From positions 382,501-446,500 of the forward strand of contig NZ_JAOQNS010000003.1 of the NCBI RefSeq assembly GCF_025961475.1: a stretch of DNA of 64,000 nucleotides. Direction: 5' to 3'. The notes beneath the pieces were generated by a model, which worked only from the letters and a program-made list of their open reading frames with translations, had not been told where the DNA came from and made no database searches. Both the position numbers and the translations under genes were made by a program. This document shows positions 16,547 to 25,354 of this stretch, in pieces (the first letter of the stretch is position 1; each line of letters begins with the position of its first letter). This DNA comes from Rhodobium gokarnense. Lineage in GTDB: Bacteria; Pseudomonadota; Alphaproteobacteria; Rhizobiales; Rhodobiaceae.

Positions 16547-19106
16547 CCCGTTCCGCCTCGCCTTCCGTCCCGTCCCGCGTCAGCGCCTCACGTTCAAGGC
16601 TCGCCGCGGCCTCCATCAGGAGCGCTTCGTCGGCCGCCCCTGAGATGGATTCCCGGCCGATTTCCAGCATCACCGGCATCGCCAGCGGCGTCACCCGGTC
16701 CGAATCACTCAGCATGATCCGTCCCTTGATGCGGGAAAGCAATTCGCCGAGCCGGTGGATGTCGAGGAGCCCGCGCGCCGCGTCCGCCCAGGTCGCCTGC
16801 AGGAGGATGTGGTCCGGCTCGTGGCTGCGCAGGACGTCGTAGATGAGGTCGGAGGAAACCGTGACCTGGCGGCCACTCTTTTCCTTGCCCGGAAAGCGCC
16901 GCTCGATCAGCCCGGCAATGACGGCGCAGGCCCGGAACGTGCGTTTCAGGAGGTAGGATTCGGCCATCCAGGCCTCCAGGTCGTCGCCCAGCATGTCCTC
17001 GTCGAAGAGGTCGTCGAGGCTCGGCCGGCCGGCCTTGAACCGGGCACCGAGGTCGGAGAGCGCCCAGACGCTGAGCGCATAGTCGCTGGCAACGAAGCCG
17101 AGCGGCCGCGCGCCGATCCGCTCCAGCCGGCGTGTGAGGAGCATGCCGAGGGTCTGGTGGGCGAGCCGCCCCTCGAACGGATAGGCGACCATGTAGAAGC
17201 GCCCGGCGCGCGGAAAGGTCTCCACCAGCAGCGCGTCGCGCCGGGGCAGCAGCGAGGTATCGCGCTGCAAGAGCAGCCAGTCGCGCACGGCATCCGGCAG
17301 CCGCTCCCAGCTCTCGGGGTCGGCGAGCATGGCCCGAACCGAATCGGCGAGATAGGTGGAGAGCGGAAACTTGCCGCCGGCATAGGCCGGGATCTTCGGG
17401 GTCTCGGCGGTGGCGCGCGTGACCAGCGCCTCAGCCTCGCGCAGCGCTTCGAAGCGCAGCACCTCGCCGGCAAAGAGGAAGGTATCGCCGGGCGAGAGGC
17501 TCTCGATGAAGGCCTCCTCGATCTCGCCGAGCACCCGGCCGCCGCGGCCGCCAGGGCCAATCACGCCGCCGCGCTTCCGGCTCGCAAGCCGCACCTTCAG
17601 CATCGGCGCCTCGACGATGGTGCCGACATTGAGCCGATATTGCTGGGCGACCTTCGGATTGGCGATGCGCCATAGCCCCTCACGCGTCCTGCGGATGCGG
17701 GCGAAGCGCTCATAGGTGCCGAGGGCATAGCCGCCGGTGGCGACGAAATCGACGACCCGGGAAAACGTCGCCCTGTCGAGGCCGGCATAGGGCGCCGCCG
17801 ACGTCACCTCGCCATAGAGCGCATCGGCCGAAAACGGCTCCGCCACCGCCATGCCGAGGACATGCTGGGCGAGGACGTCGAGGGCGCCGGGCCGCGCCGG
17901 CGGCGTGTCCTGCGCCCCCACATAATTGGCGTCGAGCGCCGCCTGGCATTCCAACACCTCGAAGCGGTTGGCCGGGACGAGCAAGGCCTTCGACGGCTCG
18001 TCGAGCCGGTGGTTGGCGCGGCCGATCCGCTGGGCGAGCCGGCTCGCGCCCTTCGGCGCCCCCACATGGACGACGAGGTCGACGTCGCCCCAGTCGATGC
18101 CGAGGTCGAGTGTGGAGGTGCAGACGACCGCCCGGAGCGCCCCGGCCGTCATTGCTTCCTCCACCTTGCGCCGCCGGCCGACATCGAGCGAGCCGTGGTG
18201 GAGGGCGATCGGCAGCCCGTCCTCGTTGATCCGCCACAGCTCCTGGAACACGGCCTCGGCCTGGCTGCGGGTATTGACGAAGATCAGCGCCATGCCGTGC
18301 GCCTTCACCGCCCGGTAGACGTCCGGCAGGGCGTAGCGCGCGGAATGGCCGGCCCAGGGAATGCGCTCGTCCGATTTCAGGATCTCGATCTCCGGCCGCG
18401 CCCCGCCGGCGACCTCGATGAGGTCGGCGAGTTGCGGCGGCGCGCCCGCCTCCTGCGCCACCAGCCAGGCGCGCAGGTCGTCCGGCGCGGCGACCGTTGC
18501 CGAAAGGCCGATGGTCCTGAGGTTCGGGGCGTGGGCGCGCAGGCGGGAAATCGCGAGCGCAAGCAGGTCGCCACGCTTCACCGTCGTCAGCGCATGCAGC
18601 TCGTCGACGATGACGGTGGAAAGGTTGGCAAAGAACCGCCGCGCGTCGCGATAGGCCAGCAGCAGCGAGACCTGCTCCGGCGTCGTCAACAGGATGTCGG
18701 GCGGCGACAGGGTCTGGCGCCGGCGCTTGTGCTGCGGCGTGTCGCCGGTGCGGGTCTCCAGCGTGATCGGCAGGCCCATTTCTGCGACCGGCGCCTCGAG
18801 ATTGCGGGCGATGTCGACGGCGAGCGCCTTCAAGGGCGAGATGTAGAGGGTGTGCGGGCCCCTTGCGGCCGACCCGGCGGTGCCCGGCTTCTTTCTCGTT
18901 GCCGCCGCCGCGGCGAGGTCGGTCAGGCTCGGCAGGAAACCGGCCAGCGTCTTGCCGGCGCCGGTGGGTGCGATCAGCAGGACCGAGCGCCCCGCCCGCG
19001 CCCGGGCGAGGAGATCGAGCTGGTGGGCGCGCGGCTGCCAGCCGCGGGCATCGAACCAGCGGCGGAACACGTCCGGCAGGTCGGGGGCGAGCGGATCCGC
19101 GGTCAC
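16536..19106 (-). CDS. lhr: Ligase-associated DEXH-box DNA helicase, Lhr-like
   Basis: 856 residues from a GTG start 4 nt after the diguanylate cyclase stop; longer upstream readings are translation of the cyclase in another frame. SF2 helicase motifs: IAPTGAGKTLAGFLP (Walker A), VDELHAL (DEXH), LSATV (motif III), then STLDLGIDWGDVDLVVHVGAPKGASRLAQRIGRANHR (motifs IV-VI). Past residue ~420 it has the winged-helix and beta-barrel domains of the shorter, ligase-associated Lhr group, which unwinds DNA 3'-5' and is tied to DNA repair. It is co-transcribed with pdeM and possibly with the cyclase. Confidence 0.92.
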   Translation of the reverse strand: MTADPLAPDLPDVFRRWFDARGWQPRAHQLDLLARARAGRSVLLIAPTGAGKTLAGFLPSLTDLAAAAATRKKPGTAGSAARGPHTLYISPLKALAVDIARNLEAPVAEMGLPITLETRTGDTPQHKRRRQTLSPPDILLTTPEQVSLLLAYRDARRFFANLSTVIVDELHALTTVKRGDLLALAISRLRAHAPNLRTIGLSATVAAPDDLRAWLVAQEAGAPPQLADLIEVAGGARPEIEILKSDERIPWAGHSARYALPDVYRAVKAHGMALIFVNTRSQAEAVFQELWRINEDGLPIALHHGSLDVGRRRKVEEAMTAGALRAVVCTSTLDLGIDWGDVDLVVHVGAPKGASRLAQRIGRANHRLDEPSKALLVPANRFEVLECQAALDANYVGAQDTPPARPGALDVLAQHVLGMAVAEPFSADALYGEVTSAAPYAGLDRATFSRVVDFVATGGYALGTYERFARIRRTREGLWRIANPKVAQQYRLNVGTIVEAPMLKVRLASRKRGGVIGPGGRGGRVLGEIEEAFIESLSPGDTFLFAGEVLRFEALREAEALVTRATAETPKIPAYAGGKFPLSTYLADSVRAMLADPESWERLPDAVRDWLLLQRDTSLLPRRDALLVETFPRAGRFYMVAYPFEGRLAHQTLGMLLTRRLERIGARPLGFVASDYALSVWALSDLGARFKAGRPSLDDLFDEDMLGDDLEAWMAESYLLKRTFRACAVIAGLIERRFPGKEKSGRQVTVSSDLIYDVLRSHEPDHILLQATWADAARGLLDIHRLGELLSRIKGRIMLSDSDRVTPLAMPVMLEIGRESISGAADEALLMEAAASLEREALTRDGTEGEAERDAP

Positions 19107-19110
19107 CCGC

Positions 19111-19926
19111 TCAGTGGTAGGGGAACATTCCGGCGGCGTCGAGCGGCAAGGTGGGGATGGCAGCGCCGATGCCGGTGACGGGCCGGCGGGTGCGGCGCAC
19201 GTCGGAGCGGGTGACGACGCAGTTGCGCCCGGCGCCCTTGGCCTCGTAGAGGGCGTGGTCGGCCGCGGCCAGCAGGCTTTCCAGGTCGTCGCCGGCCTGC
19301 TGGGCGGCAACGCCGATGGAAACGCTGAGATTGACCGTGCGATTGCGGCTGGTCACGGTGCGGGCGAACACCGCCTTGCGGATGCGCTCCGCCGTCGCCC
19401 TTCCGACCTCCTCGTCGGCGTCCCGAAGGAGCACGGCGAATTCCTCGCCGCCCATGCGCGCCACCAGATCGCTGGTCCGGCACTGGCTGCGCAGGACATC
19501 GGCGAGCACCACCAGCGCCTCGTCGCCGGCAAGATGCCCGAGGCTGTCGTTGAGGCGTTTGAAGTGATCGGCGTCGACGAACAGCAGACACAGCGGCCGC
19601 AGCGCCTGGGGATCGGCGCCGAGGAGGGCGCTTGCCAGCCGGGCGAAGGCGCCCCGGTTCCACAGGCCCGTCAGGGCGTCGCTGTCCGCCGCGCGGCGCA
19701 ACTGGCGCTGCGCCTGGGCCAGTTCATGGTAGGACTTGGCCACCTGATAGGCGACGACGGGAGCAACCAGGGCGGGAACACCGAGGGCGACGGCGAGGGA
19801 GAACTCCCTCAGCCCGACCTCGATCATGGTCAGAATTCCGACGGTCAACAGCACCGACACGACGACGGACAGAACCGTCACGCGCAGCGTGAAGAGACGC
19901 ATTTCCCTGGAGGAATCGTAGTCCAT
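19111..19926 (-). CDS. Membrane diguanylate cyclase (GGDEF)
   Basis: 271 residues: two N-terminal transmembrane helices (about 15-37 and 42-62), a short linker, then a complete GGDEF domain. The active motif is GGEEF (159-163), preceded at the correct distance by the product-inhibition I-site R150-T-S-D153. It should make cyclic di-GMP from two GTP and be feedback-inhibited. There is no EAL domain or recognisable sensor. It sits only 4 nt upstream of the lhr start, so all three minus-strand genes may share a transcript. Confidence 0.9.
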   Translation of the reverse strand: MDYDSSREMRLFTLRVTVLSVVVSVLLTVGILTMIEVGLREFSLAVALGVPALVAPVVAYQVAKSYHELAQAQRQLRRAADSDALTGLWNRGAFARLASALLGADPQALRPLCLLFVDADHFKRLNDSLGHLAGDEALVVLADVLRSQCRTSDLVARMGGEEFAVLLRDADEEVGRATAERIRKAVFARTVTSRNRTVNLSVSIGVAAQQAGDDLESLLAAADHALYEAKGAGRNCVVTRSDVRRTRRPVTGIGAAIPTLPLDAAGMFPYH

Positions 19927-20210
19927 GGAATCCGTACTTGTTGAACCGCGTTAATTTTTCACCCTGCCCGTTTTCCGTAGCATGGCATACCCTGCAGGTT
20001 GTGCATAAACGTGAGTGTTTTTCCCTAACGAGCCCTGGAATTTTACCGGGCGGCTAATTCTGGGTTAACAGAATCGCTAAGACAGGAGCCGCCGTCTGGC
20101 GCAGCCGTCCTGCGGTTCCTATCTAAGGTCGGCGCGGCAGGGCCGGTTACCGCATCGCCCGCCGCCGCCCCTGGAACGACGAACAGCCTTGCCGGGAGCC
20201 CGGACCGCCC

Positions 20211-20489
20211 ATGACCAACGACACCCTCACCCGTTTCCTCGGCGGCTCGCCCGGCCGGGTGATCCTGCGTCTCGTCCTGATGTCGCTGCTCGTCGGGCTG
20301 GTGCTGTCGGCCTTCAACATCCACCCGCTCGATATTTTCGACGGCCTGCGCAACCTCGTCCACCGCATCTACCAGATGGGCTTCGACACGATCGAGCACA
20401 TCGTCGGCTATTTCCTGCTCGGCGCCGCCGTCGTCGTCCCGATCTGGTTCGTCATCCGGCTTCTCAACATGGGGCGCGACCCGCGGTGA
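20211..20489 (+). CDS. DUF6460 small membrane protein
   Basis: 92 residues with two hydrophobic helices (about 18-38 and 68-86) and the family phrases RFLGGSPGRV, LDIFDGLRNLVHRIYQMGFD and WFVIRLLNMGRDPR. Matches the DUF6460 family of alphaproteobacteria, whose function is unknown and which has sometimes been mislabelled as integrase. It is a single gene between divergent neighbours. Confidence 0.75.
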   Translation: MTNDTLTRFLGGSPGRVILRLVLMSLLVGLVLSAFNIHPLDIFDGLRNLVHRIYQMGFDTIEHIVGYFLLGAAVVVPIWFVIRLLNMGRDPR

Positions 20490-20984
20490 GACGCCGGCGA
20501 CGCTGGTGCAACCGCACAGTGTTCACCCGACACGTTCCGCCGAATTCAAACAATTTAAAAACAGAATATGCTAACATAACTTCCGGTTTTCATCCGGAAA
20601 CAATAACCTTGTTTTCGACAAAGCTCCCTTTACCTTGCTCGGGACGTATTTCTACGATGCGTCACAATGCCTGCAAAGCAGCCTTGCAAGCAGTTGCATC
20701 CCGGACCTAAATTTTGACAAGGCAAGAACCGATCGGGACCTGCGGCTTTCCTCCCGTCTGCCCTGCCCGACCAGTCTATCCTCTCTGAGACCAAAGACGG
20801 CACGGAGACGGCTCCGCCGCCGCAACCGCCTTGGCACGGATCGCCTGCCGCAAAGGCGATCGTCCCGACCGGCCGGGACCGGAACCGCCCGTCCGTCGGC
20901 AGAACGGCCGCACCGCGCACCGCCCGGGTCCTCCTCCGGTCCGGCTCCGCGCGGCCTGGCGCAGCGCAGGAAAGGACACATCCC
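20490..20984. other. Intergenic leader of the Fe-alcohol dehydrogenase
   Basis: 495 bp without a credible gene. The left third is unusually AT-rich and holds a small hairpin (TTCCGG/CCGGAA at 20581-20599). At 20672-20698 TGCAA/TTGCA elements are repeated as overlapping inverted pairs, a possible operator. TTGACA at about 20714 could be a -35 but has no good -10 partner. The final ~200 bp is GC-rich leader ending in AGGAAAGGA, the ribosome site. Confidence 0.5.
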
Positions 20985-22139
20985 ATGTTGCAGAAACGCA
21001 CCTTCATCATGCCGGCGATGAGCCTCCTCGGCCCCGGCGTTACTGCCGATGCCGGCCCGGAGATCGTCGGCCTCGGCCTGAAGAAGGCCCTCGTCGTCAG
21101 CGACGAGCCGCTCGCCCGCCTCGGCCTCGTCAGGAAGATCACCGACATGCTCGACGCCAATGGCATCGCGCACGCCGTCTTCGACAAGGTGATGCCGAAC
21201 CCGACCTGCAAATGCGTGGAGGACGGCACCGCACTCTACAAGGCCGAGGGCTGCGACTTCATCGTCTCGCTCGGCGGCGGCTCGCCCCAGGATGCCGCCA
21301 AGGCGATCGGCATCCTCGTCGCCAATGGCGGCGACATCCGCGACTATGAGGGCATCCACAAATCGAAGCTGCGCACGCCGCACATCATCGCCTTCAACAC
21401 CACCGCCGGCACCGCCTCGGAAGTGACCATCAACTACGTCATCACCGACGAGACCCGGCACATCAAGATGGTCATGGTCGACAAGAACTGCCTCGCGACC
21501 CTCGCCGTCTCCGACCCGGAGCTGATGGTCAAGAAGCCCGCCGACCTGACCGCCGCGACCGGCATGGACGCCCTGACCCACGCCGTCGAGGCGTATCTGT
21601 CGACGGGCGCCTTCGAACTCTCCGACACGCTCGCCTATGAGGCGATCAGCCTGATCGCCAAATACCTGAAGCGCGCGGTCGACGACGGCACCGACATGGA
21701 GGCCCGTTCGGGCATGGCCTGGGCGTCCTTCATTGCCGGCATGTCGTTCAACAATGCGGGCCTCGGCTACGTCCACTCCATGGCCCACCAGCTCGGCGGC
21801 CAGTACGACCTGCCGCACGGCGTCTGCAACGCGGTGCTGCTGCCCCATGTGGAGCGCTTCAACGCCCCGGCCGTGAAGGAAAAGCTGGCGAAGATGGCCG
21901 GCGCCCTCGGCATCGACACCGCAGGTCTCAGCGTCGACGAGGCCTCGGCCGCCGCGCTCGATGCGATTTCCGCTCTGTCGGTCAGCGTCGGCATCCCGGA
22001 CGGCCTCGCCAAGCTCGGCGTCAAAAAGGAAGATATTCCGCTGATGGCCGCCAACGCCATGGAAGACGTCTGCAAGGGCACCAACCCGCGCCCGGTCACC
22101 GTCGAGGACACCATCGCCATTTATGAGGCCGCGATGTAA
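20985..22139 (+). CDS. Iron-containing (group III) alcohol dehydrogenase
   Basis: 384 residues. The NAD(P) site has the group III signature GGGSPQDAAKAIG, and iron ligands are visible as DALTHAVEAY (Asp, His), SMAHQLGG (His) and DLPHGVCN (His). The N-terminal block (FIMPAMSLLGPGV) and overall length resemble the NAD-dependent methanol/ethanol dehydrogenase and lactaldehyde reductase group. It oxidises short alcohols or reduces aldehydes in the cytoplasm; the exact substrate cannot be read from sequence. A good ribosome site (AGGAAAGGA) sets the start. It appears monocistronic with a long leader. Confidence 0.9.
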   Translation: MLQKRTFIMPAMSLLGPGVTADAGPEIVGLGLKKALVVSDEPLARLGLVRKITDMLDANGIAHAVFDKVMPNPTCKCVEDGTALYKAEGCDFIVSLGGGSPQDAAKAIGILVANGGDIRDYEGIHKSKLRTPHIIAFNTTAGTASEVTINYVITDETRHIKMVMVDKNCLATLAVSDPELMVKKPADLTAATGMDALTHAVEAYLSTGAFELSDTLAYEAISLIAKYLKRAVDDGTDMEARSGMAWASFIAGMSFNNAGLGYVHSMAHQLGGQYDLPHGVCNAVLLPHVERFNAPAVKEKLAKMAGALGIDTAGLSVDEASAAALDAISALSVSVGIPDGLAKLGVKKEDIPLMAANAMEDVCKGTNPRPVTVEDTIAIYEAAM

Positions 22140-22204
22140 CGCAGCTTCCGGGGCGCCTTGCCGGACAGGAGGTCCGGACAACAGACGCACCGACACCATG
22201 CGCT

Positions 22205-22244
22205 AGGGCGTTTCGCACCATTCCATGGGCGCGCGAAACGCCCT
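22205..22244. repeat. Palindromic intergenic repeat, short form
   Basis: Perfect 12-bp arms AGGGCGTTTCGC / GCGAAACGCCCT around a 16-nt loop, 65 bp after the dehydrogenase stop. The left arm with flank (CTAGGGCGTTTCG) closely matches the second hairpin of the mosaic element just downstream (CTAGAGCATTTCG), so both belong to one family of Rhizobiales-type intergenic palindromes. It may also terminate the dehydrogenase transcript, although no T-run follows. Confidence 0.8.
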
Positions 22245-22404
22245 CGGGGGAGAGGGTGCGGCCGGGGGGCATTCCCCCGGCCGCATTGCCTTTGTCGCGG
22301 CATGGCCGACCGCGCCTTCAATCATGCTTCATTTTGAATGGAAGGCTGGATAGAGTGCGCCGGCTGCCGGAGCGGTCCCTGCCGTGGCGGCGTTTCCGCA
22401 CCTG

Positions 22405-22510
22405 GAGCGTATTCCCGAAAAGTGGAAACCGGTTTTCGGATAAGAATACGCATCAAAACAACAAGCTAGAGCATTTCGGGCGATTCCGTAGTCGCATGAA
22501 ATGCTCTAAA
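22405..22510. repeat. Mosaic palindromic element of Rhizobiales type
   Basis: Two hairpins joined by an A-rich spacer. The first has arms GCGTATTC (22407) / GAATACGC (22451) enclosing CCGAAAA / TTTTCGG with the AACCGGTT core. The second has perfect 11-bp arms TAGAGCATTTC (22467) / GAAATGCTCTA (22508). The order of a GTGGAAACCGGTTTTCGG-type core, an A-rich linker and then an AGAGCATTTC hairpin is the layout of abundant repeats I know from Rhizobiales genomes. Its right end lies 11 bp before the MATE start and supplies the AAAGG that serves as ribosome site. Confidence 0.85.
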
Positions 22511-22521
22511 GGCCCAACACC

Positions 22522-23901
22522 ATGCAGCCCGGTTCCCACGGCCCTCAAGTCCTTGCCACACGCCGGTTCGACGTCACCAACCGCGGCGTCGTCGCCATCG
22601 CCCTGCCGATGACGCTCGCCTATCTGTCGACGCCGCTGGTCGGACTGGTCGACACCGCGGTGATCGGCCGGCTCGGCATTGCCGCCCTGATGGGCGGCAT
22701 CGCCATCGGCGCCGTCGTCTTCGACTTCATCTTCTCCATCTTCAATTTCCTGAGGAACGGCACCACGGGCCTGACCGCCCAGGCGCTCGGCGCCGGCGAC
22801 GTCGTCGAGGAGCGGGCGGTGTTCCTGCGCTTCCTCGTCATCGCCCTCGGCCTCGGCATCGTCATCATCGTGCTGCGGGACCCGGTCGCCGATCTCGGTA
22901 TCGCGGTCATGAGTCCCAGCGCGGAGGTCGCCGCGGCCGCGCGCCGCTACATCGACATCCGCATCTTCGCGACGCCCTTCGTGCTCGCCAACTACGCCAT
23001 GCTCGGCTGGCTCCTCGGGCTCGGCCGCGCCCATGTCGCGCTCGTCCTGCAGGTCCTCCTCAACGGCCTCAATGTCGGCCTCAACCTCTTCTTCGTGCTC
23101 CTCCTCGACTGGAGCATCGAGGGCGTTGCGACCGCCTCGCTGATCGCCGAGACGGCGACCTTCTTTGCCGGCCTTGCGGTCGTCATGCGCGTCGCCCACG
23201 GCCGGCGCTGGCCGGCCTGGCGCATCGTCTTCAACGCAGAGAAGTTTCGCCGCATGACCGGCATCAACGGCGACATCATGGTGCGCTCCTTCGCGCTCCT
23301 CATCGCCTTCGGCTTCTTTACCAGGGAAAGCGCGCGCAGCGGCGACATCGTGCTCGCCACCAACGCGGTCCTGATGAACCTCTTCATCCTCGGCGGCTAT
23401 TTCCTCGACGGCTTCGCGGCCGCCGCCGAACAGCTTGCCGGGCGCGCCGTCGGCGCGCGCTATCGCCCGGCCTTCGATGCCACCATCCGTCTGACCCTGA
23501 TCTGGGGCGGAGCGCTGTCGCTCGGCCTGACCGCGATCTATTTTGCCGCCGGCCCGACGATCATCGATGCCATGACCACCAATGAAGAGGTCCGCGCGCT
23601 CGCCCGCGTCTACCTGCCCTGGGCGGCGCTGACCCCGGTGATGGCGGTGCTGGCGTTCCAGATGGACGGCGTCTTCATCGGCTCGACCTGGTCCGGCGAC
23701 ATGCGCAACATGATGCTCCTGTCGCTGGTCGCCTTCTTTGCGGTCTGGTGGGTGGCGATGCCGGTGTGGGGCGTCCACGGCCTGTGGCTGGCGCTCCTCG
23801 TCTTTCTGGCCCTTCGCGGCATCACGCTTTCCTGGCGCTGTCGCTCCAAGGCCGACGAGACATTTGGCACCGTGGCGCCGCAGACGCTGCGCGGCGCGTA
23901 G
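22522..23901 (+). CDS. MATE-family multidrug efflux transporter (DinF-like)
   Basis: 459 residues with about twelve hydrophobic segments and a two-fold repeat. N-terminal MATE signature: ALPMTLAYLSTPLVGLVDTAVIGRLG, then FLRNGTTGLTAQALGAGD, typical of the DinF branch. These transporters export cationic drugs or other toxic compounds in exchange for H+ or Na+ across the inner membrane. The start is only 11 bp past a palindromic repeat, with AAAGG as ribosome site. It converges on arsC with 6 bp between stops and no terminator. Confidence 0.9.
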   Translation: MQPGSHGPQVLATRRFDVTNRGVVAIALPMTLAYLSTPLVGLVDTAVIGRLGIAALMGGIAIGAVVFDFIFSIFNFLRNGTTGLTAQALGAGDVVEERAVFLRFLVIALGLGIVIIVLRDPVADLGIAVMSPSAEVAAAARRYIDIRIFATPFVLANYAMLGWLLGLGRAHVALVLQVLLNGLNVGLNLFFVLLLDWSIEGVATASLIAETATFFAGLAVVMRVAHGRRWPAWRIVFNAEKFRRMTGINGDIMVRSFALLIAFGFFTRESARSGDIVLATNAVLMNLFILGGYFLDGFAAAAEQLAGRAVGARYRPAFDATIRLTLIWGGALSLGLTAIYFAAGPTIIDAMTTNEEVRALARVYLPWAALTPVMAVLAFQMDGVFIGSTWSGDMRNMMLLSLVAFFAVWWVAMPVWGVHGLWLALLVFLALRGITLSWRCRSKADETFGTVAPQTLRGA

Positions 23902-23907
23902 CAAACC

Positions 23908-24252
23908 TCAGAGGATTTTCAGGACATCCTCCGGCGGCCGGCCGAGCGCGGCCTTTTCACCCTTCAGCACCACGGGCCGTTCGATCAGCACCGGGTTTTC
24001 CGCCATCGCCGCAACGAGCTTGTCGTCGTCGGTAACGCCGGCAAGACCGAGCTCCTTGTAGCTTTTTTCCTTGGTGCGCATCAGCGCGCGGGCGTCGATC
24101 CCGAGCTTGTCGAGCACCGCCTTGATCTCGGCTTCAGACGGGGGCGTCTTCAGATATTCCACGATCTCCGGCTCCACCCCGTTGTCGCGCAGAAGCTGCA
24201 GCGCCTCACGCGACTTGGAGCAGCGCGGATTGTGCCAGATGGTAACGGTCAT
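23908..24252 (-). CDS. arsC: Arsenate reductase, glutaredoxin-dependent type
   Basis: 114 residues from an ATG preceded by GGAG. Thioredoxin-fold ArsC of the E. coli plasmid type: IWHNPRCSKSREAL carries the catalytic Cys, and three arginines match those binding arsenate (Arg in ALMRTKEKSY, IERP and LGRPPE). It reduces arsenate to arsenite with glutaredoxin/glutathione. No arsB or acr3 lies nearby. It follows pyrD by 19 nt, so it is probably expressed constitutively with pyrD and may be a housekeeping ArsC/YffB-like protein. Confidence 0.85.
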   Translation of the reverse strand: MTVTIWHNPRCSKSREALQLLRDNGVEPEIVEYLKTPPSEAEIKAVLDKLGIDARALMRTKEKSYKELGLAGVTDDDKLVAAMAENPVLIERPVVLKGEKAALGRPPEDVLKIL

Positions 24253-24271
24253 CGTTTTCTCCAAGTTTGCC

Positions 24272-25354
24272 TCAGGCACCATCGGCGCGGGACTTGGCTT
24301 CAAGCCCAACCAGGTCGGCGACCGAAGCCACATTGCGCCGGTCGAGTTCGGCGGACAGGTGCTTGAGGATGCGGCCGGGCAGCCCGAGGCCCTCATAGAT
24401 ATAGCCGGTATAGACCTGCACCAGAGTGGCGCCGGCAAGGATCTTGGCAAGCGCGGTCGGCCCCGATTCCACGCCGCCGACACCGATCAGCGGCAGCTCT
24501 GGCCCGACGGCGCAGCGCATGCGGGCAAGAAGTCGTGTCGACCGCTCGAACAGCGGTCGGCCGGAAACCCCGCCCGCCTCCTTTGCCGCAGGTCCGCTCA
24601 CGCCGTCGCGCGACAGGGTCGTGTTGGAAATAATGACGCCGTCGACGGCAGAGCCCGTCACCGAGGCGACGATGTCCTCAAAGCCGGCATCGTCGAGGTC
24701 CGGCGCGATTTTGAGAAAGACCGGAACCTTCCGCCCGACCGCATCGGTCTTGGCGTCCCGTGCCGCCAGCACCTTCCCCAGCAGATCGTCGAGGGCGGCC
24801 CGCGCCTGCAGATCCCGGAGCCCCGGCGTGTTCGGCGAGGAAACGTTGACCGTGAAAAAAGAAGCGAGATCGGCGAAGGCATCGATGCCTTTGACGTAGT
24901 CCGCGGTGCGGTCCTCGGACTCCTTGTTGGCCCCGATATTGACGGCGACGATGCCGCCGCGCCGCTTGCGGTCGAGGAGCCGGGCGCGCATTGCCCGATG
25001 GCCCTCATTGTTGAAGCCGAAGCGGTTGACGACGGCCCGCTCAGACGGGATGCGAAACAGTCGCGGCTTCGGATTGCCCGGCTGCGGCTTCGGCGTCACC
25101 GTGCCGACCTCCACATGGCCGAAACCCTGGGCGAGCAGCGCATCGGGCACCACGGCGTTCTTGTCGAAGCCGGCCGCCATGCCGAGCGGATTGGGAAATT
25201 CCAGGTCGAAGAGTTTCACCTTCAGGCGGGGATCGGCATCGCCCCGGCACGACGGCATCAGGCCGGAGGCGAGCGCCTTGATGGCAAGGTTATGGGCGAC
25301 CTCCGGATCGAGCTTGAAGAGCGCCGGCCGGAACAGGGAATAGAGGTCACTCAC
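24272..25354 (-). CDS. pyrD: Dihydroorotate dehydrogenase, quinone-type
   Basis: 360 residues from a GTG that overlaps the upstream stop (GTGA). Class 2 DHODH: an N-terminal amphipathic helix for membrane/quinone contact (SDLYSLFRPALFKLDPEVAH), the FMN barrel with GFGHVEVGTVTPKPQPGNPKPR, and the catalytic-serine loop VSSPNTPGL. The C-terminal LIGVGGVESG...VQVYTGYIYEG binds FMN phosphate. It oxidises dihydroorotate to orotate in pyrimidine synthesis at the inner membrane. Middle gene of a DUF952-pyrD-arsC operon. Confidence 0.95.
   Translation of the reverse strand: MSDLYSLFRPALFKLDPEVAHNLAIKALASGLMPSCRGDADPRLKVKLFDLEFPNPLGMAAGFDKNAVVPDALLAQGFGHVEVGTVTPKPQPGNPKPRLFRIPSERAVVNRFGFNNEGHRAMRARLLDRKRRGGIVAVNIGANKESEDRTADYVKGIDAFADLASFFTVNVSSPNTPGLRDLQARAALDDLLGKVLAARDAKTDAVGRKVPVFLKIAPDLDDAGFEDIVASVTGSAVDGVIISNTTLSRDGVSGPAAKEAGGVSGRPLFERSTRLLARMRCAVGPELPLIGVGGVESGPTALAKILAGATLVQVYTGYIYEGLGLPGRILKHLSAELDRRNVASVADLVGLEAKSRADGA

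Noticed and set aside
19111-19310. Extending lhr upstream to a start at 19310
   Set aside because: The extra residues are an out-of-frame reading of the diguanylate cyclase, with Pro/Ser-rich composition; the GTG at 19106 fits the operon spacing.
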